A stretch of 19,545 nucleotides of DNA from an uncultured Ruminococcus sp. (GCA_900545285.1 UQYK01000037.1:1-19545); one strand, 5' to 3'; shown: positions 7,310-15,389, counted from the first letter of the stretch. A program made the numbers and translations. Notes: a model not told the origin generated them from the sequence alone.

Positions 7310-7324
7310 CGGAACGTGGTTCCG
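7310..7324. promoter_or_regulatory. 15-bp palindrome upstream of the PII promoter
   Basis: CGGAAC and GTTCCG are perfect inverted 6-bp arms around GTG, between the oxidase stop codon and the PII promoter. It could be an activator site or a weak hairpin; no T-run follows immediately. Confidence 0.35.
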
Positions 7325-7338
7325 TACAGCCTGTAAAC

Positions 7339-8451
7339 TTACTGAAAACGGTCATACCGCAGCGCACTTAAATCCACTGCTGTTTCCTGTTCCATTGCCA
7401 GCTGTGCCAGAACCAGGCCTACTGCCGGGGAAATGCCGAATCCGTGACCAGTAAAGCCGCAGGCCAGAATCAGACCCGGCACCTCTTCCACCTTGCTGAT
7501 TACCGGCACATGATCTGCACAGGCATCCATCCAGCCGGCCCAGGTACGAACCACTTTAATATTGGACAAATCCGGGAAATAATGCATGATGCCGCGGCAT
7601 GCAGCGGAAGCGGCAATGCTGGAGGAAAGGGGCTTTCCCGGCTTTGCAAACGGTTCCAGACCGGAATTCAGGCCAAAGACAAACGAACCGTGCTCGGTCT
7701 GGTGTCCGTAGAAGTCTGCGTCTGCGGTACCCAGCATCTGCCAGAACATCGGGCCAACGGCTTCTGTAACCAGCGTTTCCAGCAGTACCGGCTGCATGGG
7801 CACATCGATTCCCACGGTAGAAGCAATAAACCGGCTTTCATAGCCTGCCGCCAGAATGATCTTATCGCCTTCATACACATTGCCAGATTCTGTGACAACC
7901 TGCCGGACGGCGCCCTTGATCTTTCGCAGTTCCACAACTTTTTCACCGGAAATGAAATGCGCACCCAGCCGCCGTGCCATTTTATAGTAACCCATAGTGG
8001 CCATCAGCGGATTGGCGTGGCCATCAGTGGGGCACCAGCTGGCACAAGTAACAGCATCTGACAAATAAGGATTGATTCGTCTTGCCTCATCACCGGAGAT
8101 CATTCGCACATCCACACCGCAGGAAGCTGCACTCTTTGCCAGACCTTCCAGGATTTTCTGATGCTGGGGTGTGCTTCCGAGACGCAGGTTTCCTTCCTGA
8201 TAATACTCTACATTGGTATCCAGCATATCCGACAAATGGGGCCAGATATGCTCAATGGAGTACATCACCAAAGGCAATTCTCTAGGGTCACGGCCGGACT
8301 GCCGCACGCCGCCGCCGTTCCGGGTGGAACCTCCGTTTCCGATATTGTCGCTGCCTTCCAGCACCAGGACAGAGACACCATTTTTTGCAAGGTTATATGC
8401 AGCAGCGCATCCAATGATGCCACCGCCGACAATAATGACTTCTGCATTCAT
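7339..8451 (-). CDS. FAD-dependent amino-acid oxidase subunit (DAO family, HcnC / hydroxyproline dehydrogenase beta-like)
   Basis: Predicted 370 aa. The N-terminus AEVIIVGGGIIGCAAAYNLA is a dinucleotide-binding fold with GGGIIG at residues 9-14, followed by the acidic FAD-ribose residue in VLVLEGSDN. GGSTRNGGGVRQSGRDPREL and the C-terminal CGFTGHGFGISPAVG are typical of the DAO/sarcosine oxidase beta family. In HcnABC, octopine/nopaline oxidases and D-hydroxyproline dehydrogenases this subunit oxidises the C-N bond of an amino or imino acid. It is the last gene of the operon; its ATG overlaps the preceding TGA by 4 bp (ATGA) and GGAGG lies upstream. The substrate is not recognisable from sequence alone. 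A terminator follows about 80 nt downstream. Confidence 0.9.
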   Translation of the reverse strand: MNAEVIIVGGGIIGCAAAYNLAKNGVSVLVLEGSDNIGNGGSTRNGGGVRQSGRDPRELPLVMYSIEHIWPHLSDMLDTNVEYYQEGNLRLGSTPQHQKILEGLAKSAASCGVDVRMISGDEARRINPYLSDAVTCASWCPTDGHANPLMATMGYYKMARRLGAHFISGEKVVELRKIKGAVRQVVTESGNVYEGDKIILAAGYESRFIASTVGIDVPMQPVLLETLVTEAVGPMFWQMLGTADADFYGHQTEHGSFVFGLNSGLEPFAKPGKPLSSSIAASAACRGIMHYFPDLSNIKVVRTWAGWMDACADHVPVISKVEEVPGLILACGFTGHGFGISPAVGLVLAQLAMEQETAVDLSALRYDRFQ

Positions 8452-8768
8452 TTTGTCTCCTCCTTATCTTTCGCCAGAACTTGCATTTCAATTGGACGCA
8501 TGGGCGCTCTGCCAGTTGCAGGGCCGAGCATATTAGGGCGCACACCCAGTTCCCGTGCCATGATTCCCTTTACCAGTTTTGTACAGGTCTGTCCCTGACA
8601 AAGCCCCATTCCAGTCCGCAGATAGCGGCGAATTTCTGTTAATGTAAACATGCCGTCATGAACTGCACGGCGAATTTCTCCCTTTGTGATTTCCTCACAG
8701 CGGCAGACAATCATATCATCATCCGGCTGAGGAACAAACGGTTTCAGTTCACGGTTTCTGTCATTCAT
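8448..8768 (-). CDS. BFD-like [2Fe-2S] protein, oxidase small subunit
   Basis: Predicted 106 aa. The cysteine pattern of a bacterioferritin-associated-ferredoxin-like [2Fe-2S] domain is present: C22 and C24 in IVCRCEEIT and C57 and C62 in GMGLCQGQTC, with the helical EIRRAVHDGMFTLTEIRRYL between. In related HcnB and hydroxyproline-dehydrogenase alpha subunits this domain is usually fused to the C-terminus of the large FAD protein; here it is a separate gene. It shares ATGA overlaps with the genes on both sides (8765-8768 and 8448-8451), which indicates tight translational coupling and probably a fixed stoichiometry. It likely carries electrons between the two flavin subunits. Confidence 0.88.
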   Translation of the reverse strand: MNDRNRELKPFVPQPDDDMIVCRCEEITKGEIRRAVHDGMFTLTEIRRYLRTGMGLCQGQTCTKLVKGIMARELGVRPNMLGPATGRAPMRPIEMQVLAKDKEETK

Positions 8769-10354
8769 GCTGTTTCCTCCTCCCGAAAAAATCTTGCTTT
8801 CATGGCATATTCTTTCGGCACTTTCATTGTAAGCAGATTGGTGTGGTCGAACGCCTTTGCACTGCGCACATTTACCACTTCTGCGGCACAGACCTTATCA
8901 CCCTTCCGATTTAGCGCGATACCCTTATCGCCCTTTTTCGGCAGGGGCAAAAATTCATAGGGCAGTGTAATTTCGGCTGATCCGTCGCCGCAGTCCTCAT
9001 TGACCAAAAAGATCGCCTGACCGGAGCAGGAGGCCACGCACATACCGCATCCGGTGCATGTTTTTTCCGGATCAATTGACGGCAGTGCCGTAATATTGCT
9101 GCCAATCCGAATACAGTGCTTCGGACACGCATCCTGACACGGATTGCACGGAATATTCTGGGTACACTCCATTACCGGATGGATTCCGGCATGGTGTGTC
9201 ACACCCGGAAAGCGCTCAATTTCTTCTTCTGCTACAAAGCCGTGTTTCAACAGGTTTTGCGAGATTTCAACGCCTTCTTCGGTTTCCGTAATCTGCTTTC
9301 CGCGCATACCTGGTGCAAACATCCCCTGCCGCAGGCCGGAAAGTGCTGCTTCCTGTTCTGCAGCTTCTGCCTTGGCCTCCTCTTCGGAAAGATATCCCAG
9401 TCTTGCAGATGCCATAATTCCGGCAATTCTGCCTTCAATCATTGCGCTGGATGCCTCTTCAATACCGGAGACGTCTCCGGCAGCATAAATGCCGGGAACA
9501 GAGGTTTCTCCGTATTCATCCACAATCGGAACAAATCCTGCCTTTGCCGGATTATCCTCCATGGCACATCCGGCCATATCACACAGCTTGGACATTGGCG
9601 AAAGGCCAACTGCCAGGCAAATGGTATCCACATCAAAATGCTTTTCTGTACCGGGAATAATCTGCCAGTTCTGATCCACTTCACCAATTGTCACGCCGGT
9701 TACAAATTCGTCCCCTTCTGCGGCAATAATGGTATGAGACAGGTAGAACGGCACGCCGCATCTGGCCACCTTTGCTGCATGGACACCGTATCCGCCCACA
9801 CGAGGCGCAGCGTCTGCAACAGCTACCACTTCACATCCGGCCTGCATCAGCTGGAAGCTGACAACCAGGCCTACATTGCCGGAGCCTAACATGAGCACAC
9901 GCTTTCCGGGGAGCGTACCGTGGAGATTCATCATTGTCTGCGCTGCACCGGCGCCAATGACACCAGGGAGCGTCCAGCCCGGGAAGGTTACCATATTTTC
10001 GCTGGCACCTGTCGCAATTAAGATGGTATCTCCTTTTACATGAATCACTCGATCTTCTACCTTAACCGTAACTTCCTTCTCCGGGAAAATACCAATTACA
10101 ATTGCATTCAGCACCACTTCTACACCGAGAGAAGCTGCCTCCGCCAGAAGTTCTTCTCCAATCCGGAAACCGCGGATCTTTGCCTTGTGCTCCTTAGAGC
10201 CAAAAAACTTGTGAATCTGCTTGAACAGCTGTCCGCCTGGCTTTGCATTTTCATCATATACCACCACATGCATTCCATGCTTTGCGGCTTCAATTGCTGC
10301 GGATAAACCAGCCGGGCCGGCACCCACAATGATCATATCATAACGCTTCATCAT
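8765..10354 (-). CDS. FAD/NAD(P) oxidoreductase with a dicluster ferredoxin domain (oxidase alpha-like subunit)
   Basis: Predicted 529 aa, starting at ATG 10354 with AGGAGGTG 7 nt upstream. The N-terminal FAD site is IIVGAGPAGLSAAIEAA (G11-G16) and a second nucleotide-binding motif is LGSGNVGL (157-162). The protein resembles HcnB and hydroxyproline-dehydrogenase alpha. After the pyridine-nucleotide-disulfide fold comes a ferredoxin-like part: cysteines C403, C406, C410 and C414 in CNPCQDACPKHC, then C433, C436, C439 and C443 in CTGCGMCVASC, enough for two [4Fe-4S] clusters. Aerobic relatives do not need these. They suggest that electrons go to ferredoxin or another low-potential carrier in an anaerobe. 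The start overlaps the upstream TGA by 4 bp. Confidence 0.9.
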   Translation of the reverse strand: MMKRYDMIIVGAGPAGLSAAIEAAKHGMHVVVYDENAKPGGQLFKQIHKFFGSKEHKAKIRGFRIGEELLAEAASLGVEVVLNAIVIGIFPEKEVTVKVEDRVIHVKGDTILIATGASENMVTFPGWTLPGVIGAGAAQTMMNLHGTLPGKRVLMLGSGNVGLVVSFQLMQAGCEVVAVADAAPRVGGYGVHAAKVARCGVPFYLSHTIIAAEGDEFVTGVTIGEVDQNWQIIPGTEKHFDVDTICLAVGLSPMSKLCDMAGCAMEDNPAKAGFVPIVDEYGETSVPGIYAAGDVSGIEEASSAMIEGRIAGIMASARLGYLSEEEAKAEAAEQEAALSGLRQGMFAPGMRGKQITETEEGVEISQNLLKHGFVAEEEIERFPGVTHHAGIHPVMECTQNIPCNPCQDACPKHCIRIGSNITALPSIDPEKTCTGCGMCVASCSGQAIFLVNEDCGDGSAEITLPYEFLPLPKKGDKGIALNRKGDKVCAAEVVNVRSAKAFDHTNLLTMKVPKEYAMKARFFREEETA

Positions 10355-10677
10355 TTTGCTGCACCTCCTGGCTGCTGTGCTGTCACACCATATTGTGTCC
10401 GAATCTCCATGCCCTCTTCCAGAGGTGTAATACATGTCCGCACATTTGGCTGTCCGTTGACTACCATAACGCAGTCGGTACAGCGTCCGATTGCGCAGAA
10501 AATTCCGCGCGGCTTATGTTCCTTTTTGGTATAGCGGTGCACCATCACGCCGGCATTTTTCAGTGCCATTGCAATCGGCTCTCCGGAATATCCCAGTAAC
10601 GGCTTTCCGTCAAATGTAAAGGAAACCAGCTCTCCCTTTTCGTAGGTTCCCAGAATCGGATGTTCCTGTATTCTCAT
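10351..10677 (-). CDS. [2Fe-2S] ferredoxin-like oxidase subunit (HcnA / gamma-like)
   Basis: Predicted 108 aa with GGAGG 7 nt before the ATG. A beta-grasp ferredoxin of the Fer2_4 type: GELVSFTFDGKPLLGYSGEP then cysteines C61, C66 and C69 in FCAIGRCTDCVMV and C82 in VRTCITPLE, the four ligands of one [2Fe-2S] cluster. Proteins of this size form the small subunit of HcnABC, opine oxidases and D-hydroxyproline dehydrogenases. It lies 18 nt after the cyclodeaminase-family gene and overlaps the large FAD subunit by 4 bp. Confidence 0.9.
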   Translation of the reverse strand: MRIQEHPILGTYEKGELVSFTFDGKPLLGYSGEPIAMALKNAGVMVHRYTKKEHKPRGIFCAIGRCTDCVMVVNGQPNVRTCITPLEEGMEIRTQYGVTAQQPGGAAK

Positions 10678-10695
10678 GTCTGCTCCTCCTGTCTG

Positions 10696-11829
10696 TTAAA
10701 TCATCTGCGGTGTATTCCAAAGTGTTAGCTTCGTACCAATTCCCTTTGCCAGTGCATTTCGGTAAACCATGGTGCCCCATGCCACATCCTCTACCGGCAT
10801 ACCGCCAATGGAGTACACAATGATTTCATCGTCCTTCCGATGCACCGGAATCCGTCCCATGAGAATATCTCCCAGGTCGTCTACCTGCTCCGGCTGCATC
10901 TTGCCGTCTGCAATCAGATCCATGACATGCACAGCCGGAATCGGCACGGTGTTGTAGGCATTGGGCTTCATCTCTTCTTCCCATGCTTCATACAGCTTAA
11001 TATTATCCGTTACGGTTCTGGCACGATTTATAATGAAGTCATCATCAAACCGGAGCGCCGCAGTGGAACTGATCAGTGCCCCTGGCTTAATCCACGATTC
11101 CTTGATGTAAGGATACTCTGCCGGATCTCCGGTGGGAGTCGAAGTGCTGGCAGAAACAATATCTGCATCTCTTACTGCTTCTTCCATGGTATCGACCGCA
11201 TAAACATTGACCTGCGGATATTCCTGCTTGACATGGGCGATAAACTTTTCCAGGGAAGTCTTTCCGCGTCCCTTTACCTTTACCGTTTCAATTCCCGGCC
11301 GGACTGCCATAATAGCAGCCAGCGCTGTTTTGCTCATTACGCCAGGGCCAATGATTGCAGCCACCTTAGAATCCGGTCTGGACAAATGCTTGTATCCCAC
11401 GCCCGGAACAGCACCGGTTCGATATGCGGAAAGAATATTGGCGGACATATAGGCAACCGGTGCGCCGGTATCCTTGTCATTCAATGTCAGCATCAGGATA
11501 GAACGTGGCAAACCCTTTTCCTTATTGGCACAGTTGGAACCGTACCACTTCATGCCTGCCATATCAAACTTTCCGCCCAGATATGCTGGCATTGCCATAA
11601 AGCGTCTGTCAGGGCCGTCCACCGGCATTTCCGGAAACGGAGAAGAAGGCGGAAACATCACCATACATCCGTGTGAGTTGCCGTTTGCGCCGCCCATGCG
11701 GTAGTTGCCTACCTTCATCAGCTTAAACATTTCCTCCATGGCTTCAATACATCCGGCCATATCTTTTACGCCGGCCTTTACCATGTCTTCTTCATTCAAA
11801 TACAAGAATTCAACCTTTGGATATTCCAT
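10696..11829 (-). CDS. Ornithine cyclodeaminase / mu-crystallin family protein
   Basis: Predicted 377 aa, first gene of the oxidase operon, with GGGAGGG 8 nt before the ATG. Family marks are the MKWYGSN substrate-site region, SAYRTGAVPGVGYKHL with the conserved Arg-Thr-Gly, and the NAD-binding AAIIGPGVMSKTALAAI. Members convert ornithine or lysine to proline or pipecolate with release of ammonia, or reduce imino acids, with bound NAD(H). Close homologues in gut Firmicutes are, as I remember, sometimes named tyramine oxidase subunit B; I cannot verify that. It is longer than the about 330-350 aa usual for ornithine cyclodeaminase, with an extended N-terminus. Next to an opine/hydroxyproline-type oxidase it may process the released amino acid, as ornithine cyclodeaminase does after octopine and nopaline oxidation in Agrobacterium. 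Confidence 0.87.
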   Translation of the reverse strand: MEYPKVEFLYLNEEDMVKAGVKDMAGCIEAMEEMFKLMKVGNYRMGGANGNSHGCMVMFPPSSPFPEMPVDGPDRRFMAMPAYLGGKFDMAGMKWYGSNCANKEKGLPRSILMLTLNDKDTGAPVAYMSANILSAYRTGAVPGVGYKHLSRPDSKVAAIIGPGVMSKTALAAIMAVRPGIETVKVKGRGKTSLEKFIAHVKQEYPQVNVYAVDTMEEAVRDADIVSASTSTPTGDPAEYPYIKESWIKPGALISSTAALRFDDDFIINRARTVTDNIKLYEAWEEEMKPNAYNTVPIPAVHVMDLIADGKMQPEQVDDLGDILMGRIPVHRKDDEIIVYSIGGMPVEDVAWGTMVYRNALAKGIGTKLTLWNTPQMI

Positions 11830-11892
11830 TGTATATGCCCTCCCTGCCGCTCTGAAATCCTATTTCAGTCTGGCTGTTTTTTCTGCAAAATG

Positions 11893-11935
11893 CAAAAAGG
11901 AGTTCAGACGGTATTGCTACCTTCTGAACTCCTTT
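11893..11935 (-). terminator. Intrinsic terminator/attenuator in the cyclodeaminase operon leader
   Basis: Minus-strand arms 11935-11923 and 11908-11896 form a perfect 13-bp stem. It continues past one mismatch into GGTA-GCAA-TACC with a GNRA tetraloop. The stem's T-rich 3' end continues into TTTTTGCATTTT. It is the only terminator after the GH9 gene, but it starts about 6 nt after the start site predicted for the cyclodeaminase operon. The alternative hairpin GAAC-AAAGGA-GTTC (11939-11926) would disrupt it. Confidence 0.78.
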
Positions 11936-11936
11936 G

Positions 11937-11971
11937 TTCGATATTTATTCTATCACAAAATCCATATCGAA
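11937..11971 (-). promoter_or_regulatory. Cyclodeaminase operon promoter inside a dyad operator
   Basis: A TG-extended -10, TGATAGAAT, has its hexamer at 11952-11947, predicting a start near 11940; no convincing -35 is seen. The -10 lies between perfect 8-bp inverted arms TTCGATAT (11937-11944) and ATATCGAA (11964-11971), a layout typical of a repressor operator that covers the promoter. The regulator is not identified. Confidence 0.5.
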
Positions 11972-12005
11972 AATTGTAAAAATCAGAACATCCAAAGATG
12001 CCTGG

Positions 12006-14753
12006 TCAGGATTGCGTAACCGGAAGTACATCTTCCAGCTTGACCAAAAACCGCAGCAGGATCAGTGCATCGTTTCCATTGATTTCACCGGAAACATCGC
12101 AGTCCGCGTTCTTTCTGCCCCGTTCATTCAGTGTAATTGTGTCGCTGACTGCCTTATTCAGCATAACGGCATCTACCAGATTGACCTTTCCGTCTACATT
12201 GACATCTCCATACAACAATTCTTCATCTGCTGTTGTCTGGCTGCCGATGACGGATGTAGTTGTGGTCGTAGAAACAGGATTTTCTGTTTCTGTGGTGGTT
12301 GTTGTGACTGCCGGTGTCTTTCCGTCCGGCTCAACGCCCCAAACCAGGTCACCATCTACATAGGCTGTGATTTTTTTGGTAATAGCTGCGGCATCGTTGT
12401 CATCCTCGAAGCTGATCAAATCACCATAGCTGTAGTCATTGGAAGAATCCCAGGTGGTATCATAGGTGGTCGGATTCATCTTGTTCAGCAATCCGAACTG
12501 ATAAACCCGGCTTCCATAGAAATTGCAGTGTTCCCAGGCAATTTCAATATAATAGGTTCCGTTATCATCATACTTTACCGGATCAGAAATTGTCGCGCTG
12601 GTCTGATTGTTGGTCATGGCGCTTTCCGCGTCATAATCCACACGTGTTTCTACCATGGAGATATCTTCACCGATTGCAGTCAGTTCGTCTATATTAAAGT
12701 AGTAGCGTACCCGAAGATCATCACAGAACTGCGGCGGATCAATGGTACGGTTATGAATGACAATTTTAATTTGCAGCCCGGCATCATTCTCCTGGGCTTT
12801 TCCGGCCGTTACATAAATTCCGGTAGGTGTGCTTTCATCCGTGTCATACCCATACTTCGCATTTTCGGACATGTTGAAATCCGGAATCACAGCGTTTTTG
12901 TCTGCCAGTTCCTTTCCCTTTGCGCCATAGAAATGATAGAGTCCGGCCAAATCTCCGCAGAAGCCCGCGTTATAGTCATCCGTCACTTCATTGTAAATAT
13001 AGTCGCTGGTGACATCGTGGTGATAGTCCTTCAGATCCGGGCCGCCGACCAGTGCGCCCCACAGGGTATGTGTCTGCGGATCCGGCTCATCCATGCTCTG
13101 TGTAGAAGAGCAGGAAGCGGCTCTGTGATGGGGATGGGTTGCATAGTTGTTCTCATATCCCACTTCATAGGCATAGCCCATGGGATTGTCTCCCAGAATA
13201 TACTCCATCTGATCCTTTGACCATTCTGCAAATGTCAGGTCACCGGTTTCCTTGGCATAAACCATTGCACAAAGTCCGGCCGCCGTATTATAACGCGCAC
13301 TGCCGTAGTCAGAAACTACTGCAAATCCATCCGGAGACTTGGCAATCCATGCGCCGTCTGTTTCCGGCAGATCCTGAATCTGGTCTGCTGTAATCGTTGT
13401 ATTCCACAGCTGATCATCCATGCCAAAATATTTGTGCTTGGTCACAGGCACATCAAAGGAGGCATTGGCGGCATCCGCTTCGCTGAGTCCGGACCAGAAC
13501 TCCAGATTCCAGCGGAAGATATACCAGTCCCGAGAAATATTGGTCACCGGAGCCAGCTTTGCAAATACGCCGCCCCAGACAGTGTCCCAGCAGTGCACCC
13601 AGATATTCTGCCAGCAGTTTCCGGTATCTGAGATTATCCGCTTCATGTAACCGGTATAAGGATGCGCGCCCATTTCGCCGGTAACGCTTTCGTCTACGCT
13701 GATAATGTCATCAATATAGTCATAGTTTTCTGTGCAGTAGTACAGCCATACCGCTGCCCATGCCAGTTCATCATAGTCATAGCTGGAGGTGTAAAAACCG
13801 CCGTCATAGCCCAGACTGTCTACAGTCAGTGTGGCATCTCCGATTTCATGATGGGTTTTCACAGAAAAATCATAGAGCGCCAGGGCGTAGTCCAGGCACT
13901 TCTGTGCATAATCCGGATCCGTATCTTTAAAGTTCAGATAATTGATCGCCAGGGAAGCAGCTGCGCCAGCTGTCTGATCAGATGCCGGTGTTTCAGTAGT
14001 GGCAAAGTATGCCGGACGCTTGACAGCACAGGAAGAAGTGGCAACATAAGTGCCATCTACCTGCAGTTCCGGTGCGCACCAATAATTGTGGTCATTGTTG
14101 CCCTCACCCACCTGATAGCAATATGCAACGACATTGCCGTCATCATCTAAGAAGGTGGCCTTCAGGAAATAGTCATTGATCCAGCGCAGTTCATCCTCCA
14201 CATGCTTTTGCAGTCCGGTCTCAATATAAGAATCCCGGAATTCATAATAGCCCCATCCCACGGTAGAGGCCGAGTAGCTTCCCGGCAGACCGAACTTTAC
14301 ATGGTCTCCGGCATCGTGCCAGCCGCCGGTCAGATCGACACAGCCGTCTCCGTCCGGATCCAGGTATTTCTTGTTGGCATCGATAAACGCCTGGCTCATG
14401 TTGGTTCCTACATAAAGACCCTCTGCTGCACTGGCGCCGCCGTCTCCTTTTCCGCTGTCCTCATTTGCCTTTCCGCCGCCCAGGCTCTCCATGGGAACTA
14501 AAGGAATCATCCCGTCTTTCACATGGCAATTCCCGCGCCAGGAATAATAGCCGTCCTCAGCCACTTCATCACCGCACTTGTTGGCATCGTAGAAACAGAG
14601 CGCCAATTGCAGTGCTTCGGCAAAATTATCATAGTTATTAGGATTGTCTTTGTCAATGGTGGCTGCGCCCACAGGGAGCACTGCTGAAGAGGTCAGCATG
14701 ATGCCGCTAAGCAGAAAAGCCGCCGCACGCCGTAGGAAATTAGGTTTCTCCAT
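12006..14753 (-). CDS. Dockerin-bearing GH9 endoglucanase (cellulosomal cellulase)
   Basis: Predicted 915 aa, secreted. Residues 1-31 are a signal peptide (basic start, LLSGIMLTSSAVLPVGA). The GH9 (alpha/alpha)6 domain spans about 38-615: LTGGWHDAGDHVKF holds catalytic-base region D147/D150, THPHHRAAS (H540-R544) is the substrate motif and NEVTDDYNAGF holds the acid E589. Between the SWRG motif (71-74) and DAGD lies a Gly/Asp-rich stretch of about 70 residues, longer than in classical GH9 enzymes. A CBM3-like module (~640-795) follows, then a Thr-rich linker (813-840) and a type I dockerin (~846-912) with two calcium loops, DVNVDGKVN and DCDVSGEIN. It is anchored to a scaffoldin encoded elsewhere. 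GAGGAG lies 10 nt upstream. Its first 14 bases overlap the end of yerC, so it is in that operon. Confidence 0.95.
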   Translation of the reverse strand: MEKPNFLRRAAAFLLSGIMLTSSAVLPVGAATIDKDNPNNYDNFAEALQLALCFYDANKCGDEVAEDGYYSWRGNCHVKDGMIPLVPMESLGGGKANEDSGKGDGGASAAEGLYVGTNMSQAFIDANKKYLDPDGDGCVDLTGGWHDAGDHVKFGLPGSYSASTVGWGYYEFRDSYIETGLQKHVEDELRWINDYFLKATFLDDDGNVVAYCYQVGEGNNDHNYWCAPELQVDGTYVATSSCAVKRPAYFATTETPASDQTAGAAASLAINYLNFKDTDPDYAQKCLDYALALYDFSVKTHHEIGDATLTVDSLGYDGGFYTSSYDYDELAWAAVWLYYCTENYDYIDDIISVDESVTGEMGAHPYTGYMKRIISDTGNCWQNIWVHCWDTVWGGVFAKLAPVTNISRDWYIFRWNLEFWSGLSEADAANASFDVPVTKHKYFGMDDQLWNTTITADQIQDLPETDGAWIAKSPDGFAVVSDYGSARYNTAAGLCAMVYAKETGDLTFAEWSKDQMEYILGDNPMGYAYEVGYENNYATHPHHRAASCSSTQSMDEPDPQTHTLWGALVGGPDLKDYHHDVTSDYIYNEVTDDYNAGFCGDLAGLYHFYGAKGKELADKNAVIPDFNMSENAKYGYDTDESTPTGIYVTAGKAQENDAGLQIKIVIHNRTIDPPQFCDDLRVRYYFNIDELTAIGEDISMVETRVDYDAESAMTNNQTSATISDPVKYDDNGTYYIEIAWEHCNFYGSRVYQFGLLNKMNPTTYDTTWDSSNDYSYGDLISFEDDNDAAAITKKITAYVDGDLVWGVEPDGKTPAVTTTTTETENPVSTTTTTSVIGSQTTADEELLYGDVNVDGKVNLVDAVMLNKAVSDTITLNERGRKNADCDVSGEINGNDALILLRFLVKLEDVLPVTQS

Positions 14754-15072
14754 GTTTCAAATTCTCCTCACTTTCTGCATCTGCGGTGTCACAGATGCGG
14801 TCAAATATTAGTTGATAACCATTGCATCCATCTTTAATAGTACGATTCACACGGCTGATTGTAGCGGTGCTCGCACCGGTTTCTGCTACAATATCATGGA
14901 ACACATGTCCACGGTGCAATAGTTTTGCCACCTGAAGACGCTGCGACAATGCATTCAGTTCCTGATATGTACAGAGATCTTTAAAAAAGGCATAGCATTC
15001 TTCCGTTGTCTTTAAGGAAAGTACTGCCTGAAACAACGCTTCCATATCTGTTTCCATTCGTTCTTTTTTCAT
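14740..15072 (-). CDS. yerC: YerC/YecD-family TrpR-related DNA-binding protein
   Basis: Predicted 110 aa. LFQAVLSLKTTEECYAFFKD, then LCTYQELNALSQRLQVAKLL and the helix-turn-helix AETGASTATISRVNRTIKDG match the TrpR-related YerC family, all-helical dimeric repressors. Starts at ATG 15072; the AAAGGA site is about 13 nt away, so ATG 15057 is an alternative. Its last 14 bases overlap the GH9 cellulase start, and both share the promoter at 15113-15141, an unusual partner for this family. The C-terminus after the HTH carries an acidic tail (ADAESEENLKHGET). Its ligand is unknown; autoregulation of the yerC-cellulase operon is an inference. Confidence 0.9.
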   Translation of the reverse strand: MKKERMETDMEALFQAVLSLKTTEECYAFFKDLCTYQELNALSQRLQVAKLLHRGHVFHDIVAETGASTATISRVNRTIKDGCNGYQLIFDRICDTADAESEENLKHGET

Positions 15073-15112
15073 ACGCCAATCAATATCCTTTCCTTTTCAA
15101 ACTATCGTTCAT

Positions 15113-15141
15113 ATTGTAACATACTTTCGGGAAAATGTAAA
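15113..15141 (-). promoter_or_regulatory. Promoter of the yerC-GH9 operon
   Basis: -35 TTTACA (15141-15136), 17-bp spacer, -10 TACAAT (15118-15113). The predicted leader is about 35 nt and contains no terminator, unlike the nitrogen-gene leaders nearby. Confidence 0.65.
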
Positions 15142-15316
15142 TAGTGCACAGGATTATTTCCTGTTTTTCAGCAGATTCTATAGAAAAGCATGGATATTTT
15201 TCAGCAAAACAGCAAGAGGCATTTTCCGGTTTCCTTTTCTTTGTTTCCCTTTTGATAAAAATATACCAAGATTGAAATATATTTTTCATTATGCAAATTT
15301 CACCTTCAATTTCTGC
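15142..15316. other. AT-rich intergenic stretch between the amt terminator and the yerC promoter
   Basis: Part of the 377-bp gap 15073-15449. No gene or RNA is recognised here. A short minus-strand frame (15080-15289) has no ribosome site, has biased composition and overlaps the yerC promoter, so it is not called. Confidence 0.5.
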
Positions 15317-15389
15317 AAAACGGCAAAAACCGGAACAGAAATGCAAACGATTCAGAATCGCTGTATTCTGTTCCGGCTACTGCCGTTTT
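15317..15389 (-). terminator. Compound hairpin terminator after the amt-PII gene
   Basis: Outer arms 15317-15325 and 15381-15389 (9 bp), main arms 15330-15340 and 15366-15376 (11 bp, CCGGAACAGAA type) and an apical CGATTC/GAATCG hairpin (15348-15360) stack into one long structure. TTTT ends the last arm on minus. Located 60 nt after the amt-PII stop codon. Confidence 0.75.

Noticed and set aside
11934..13220. 428-codon open frame on plus, antisense to the GH9 gene
   Set aside because: It is the mirror of a high-confidence cellulase, with low-complexity Ile/Cys/Arg-rich protein, no family motif and no ribosome site.
15080..15289. Possible small minus-strand gene upstream of yerC
   Set aside because: No ribosome site at a proper distance, no recognisable domain, and it covers the yerC promoter.
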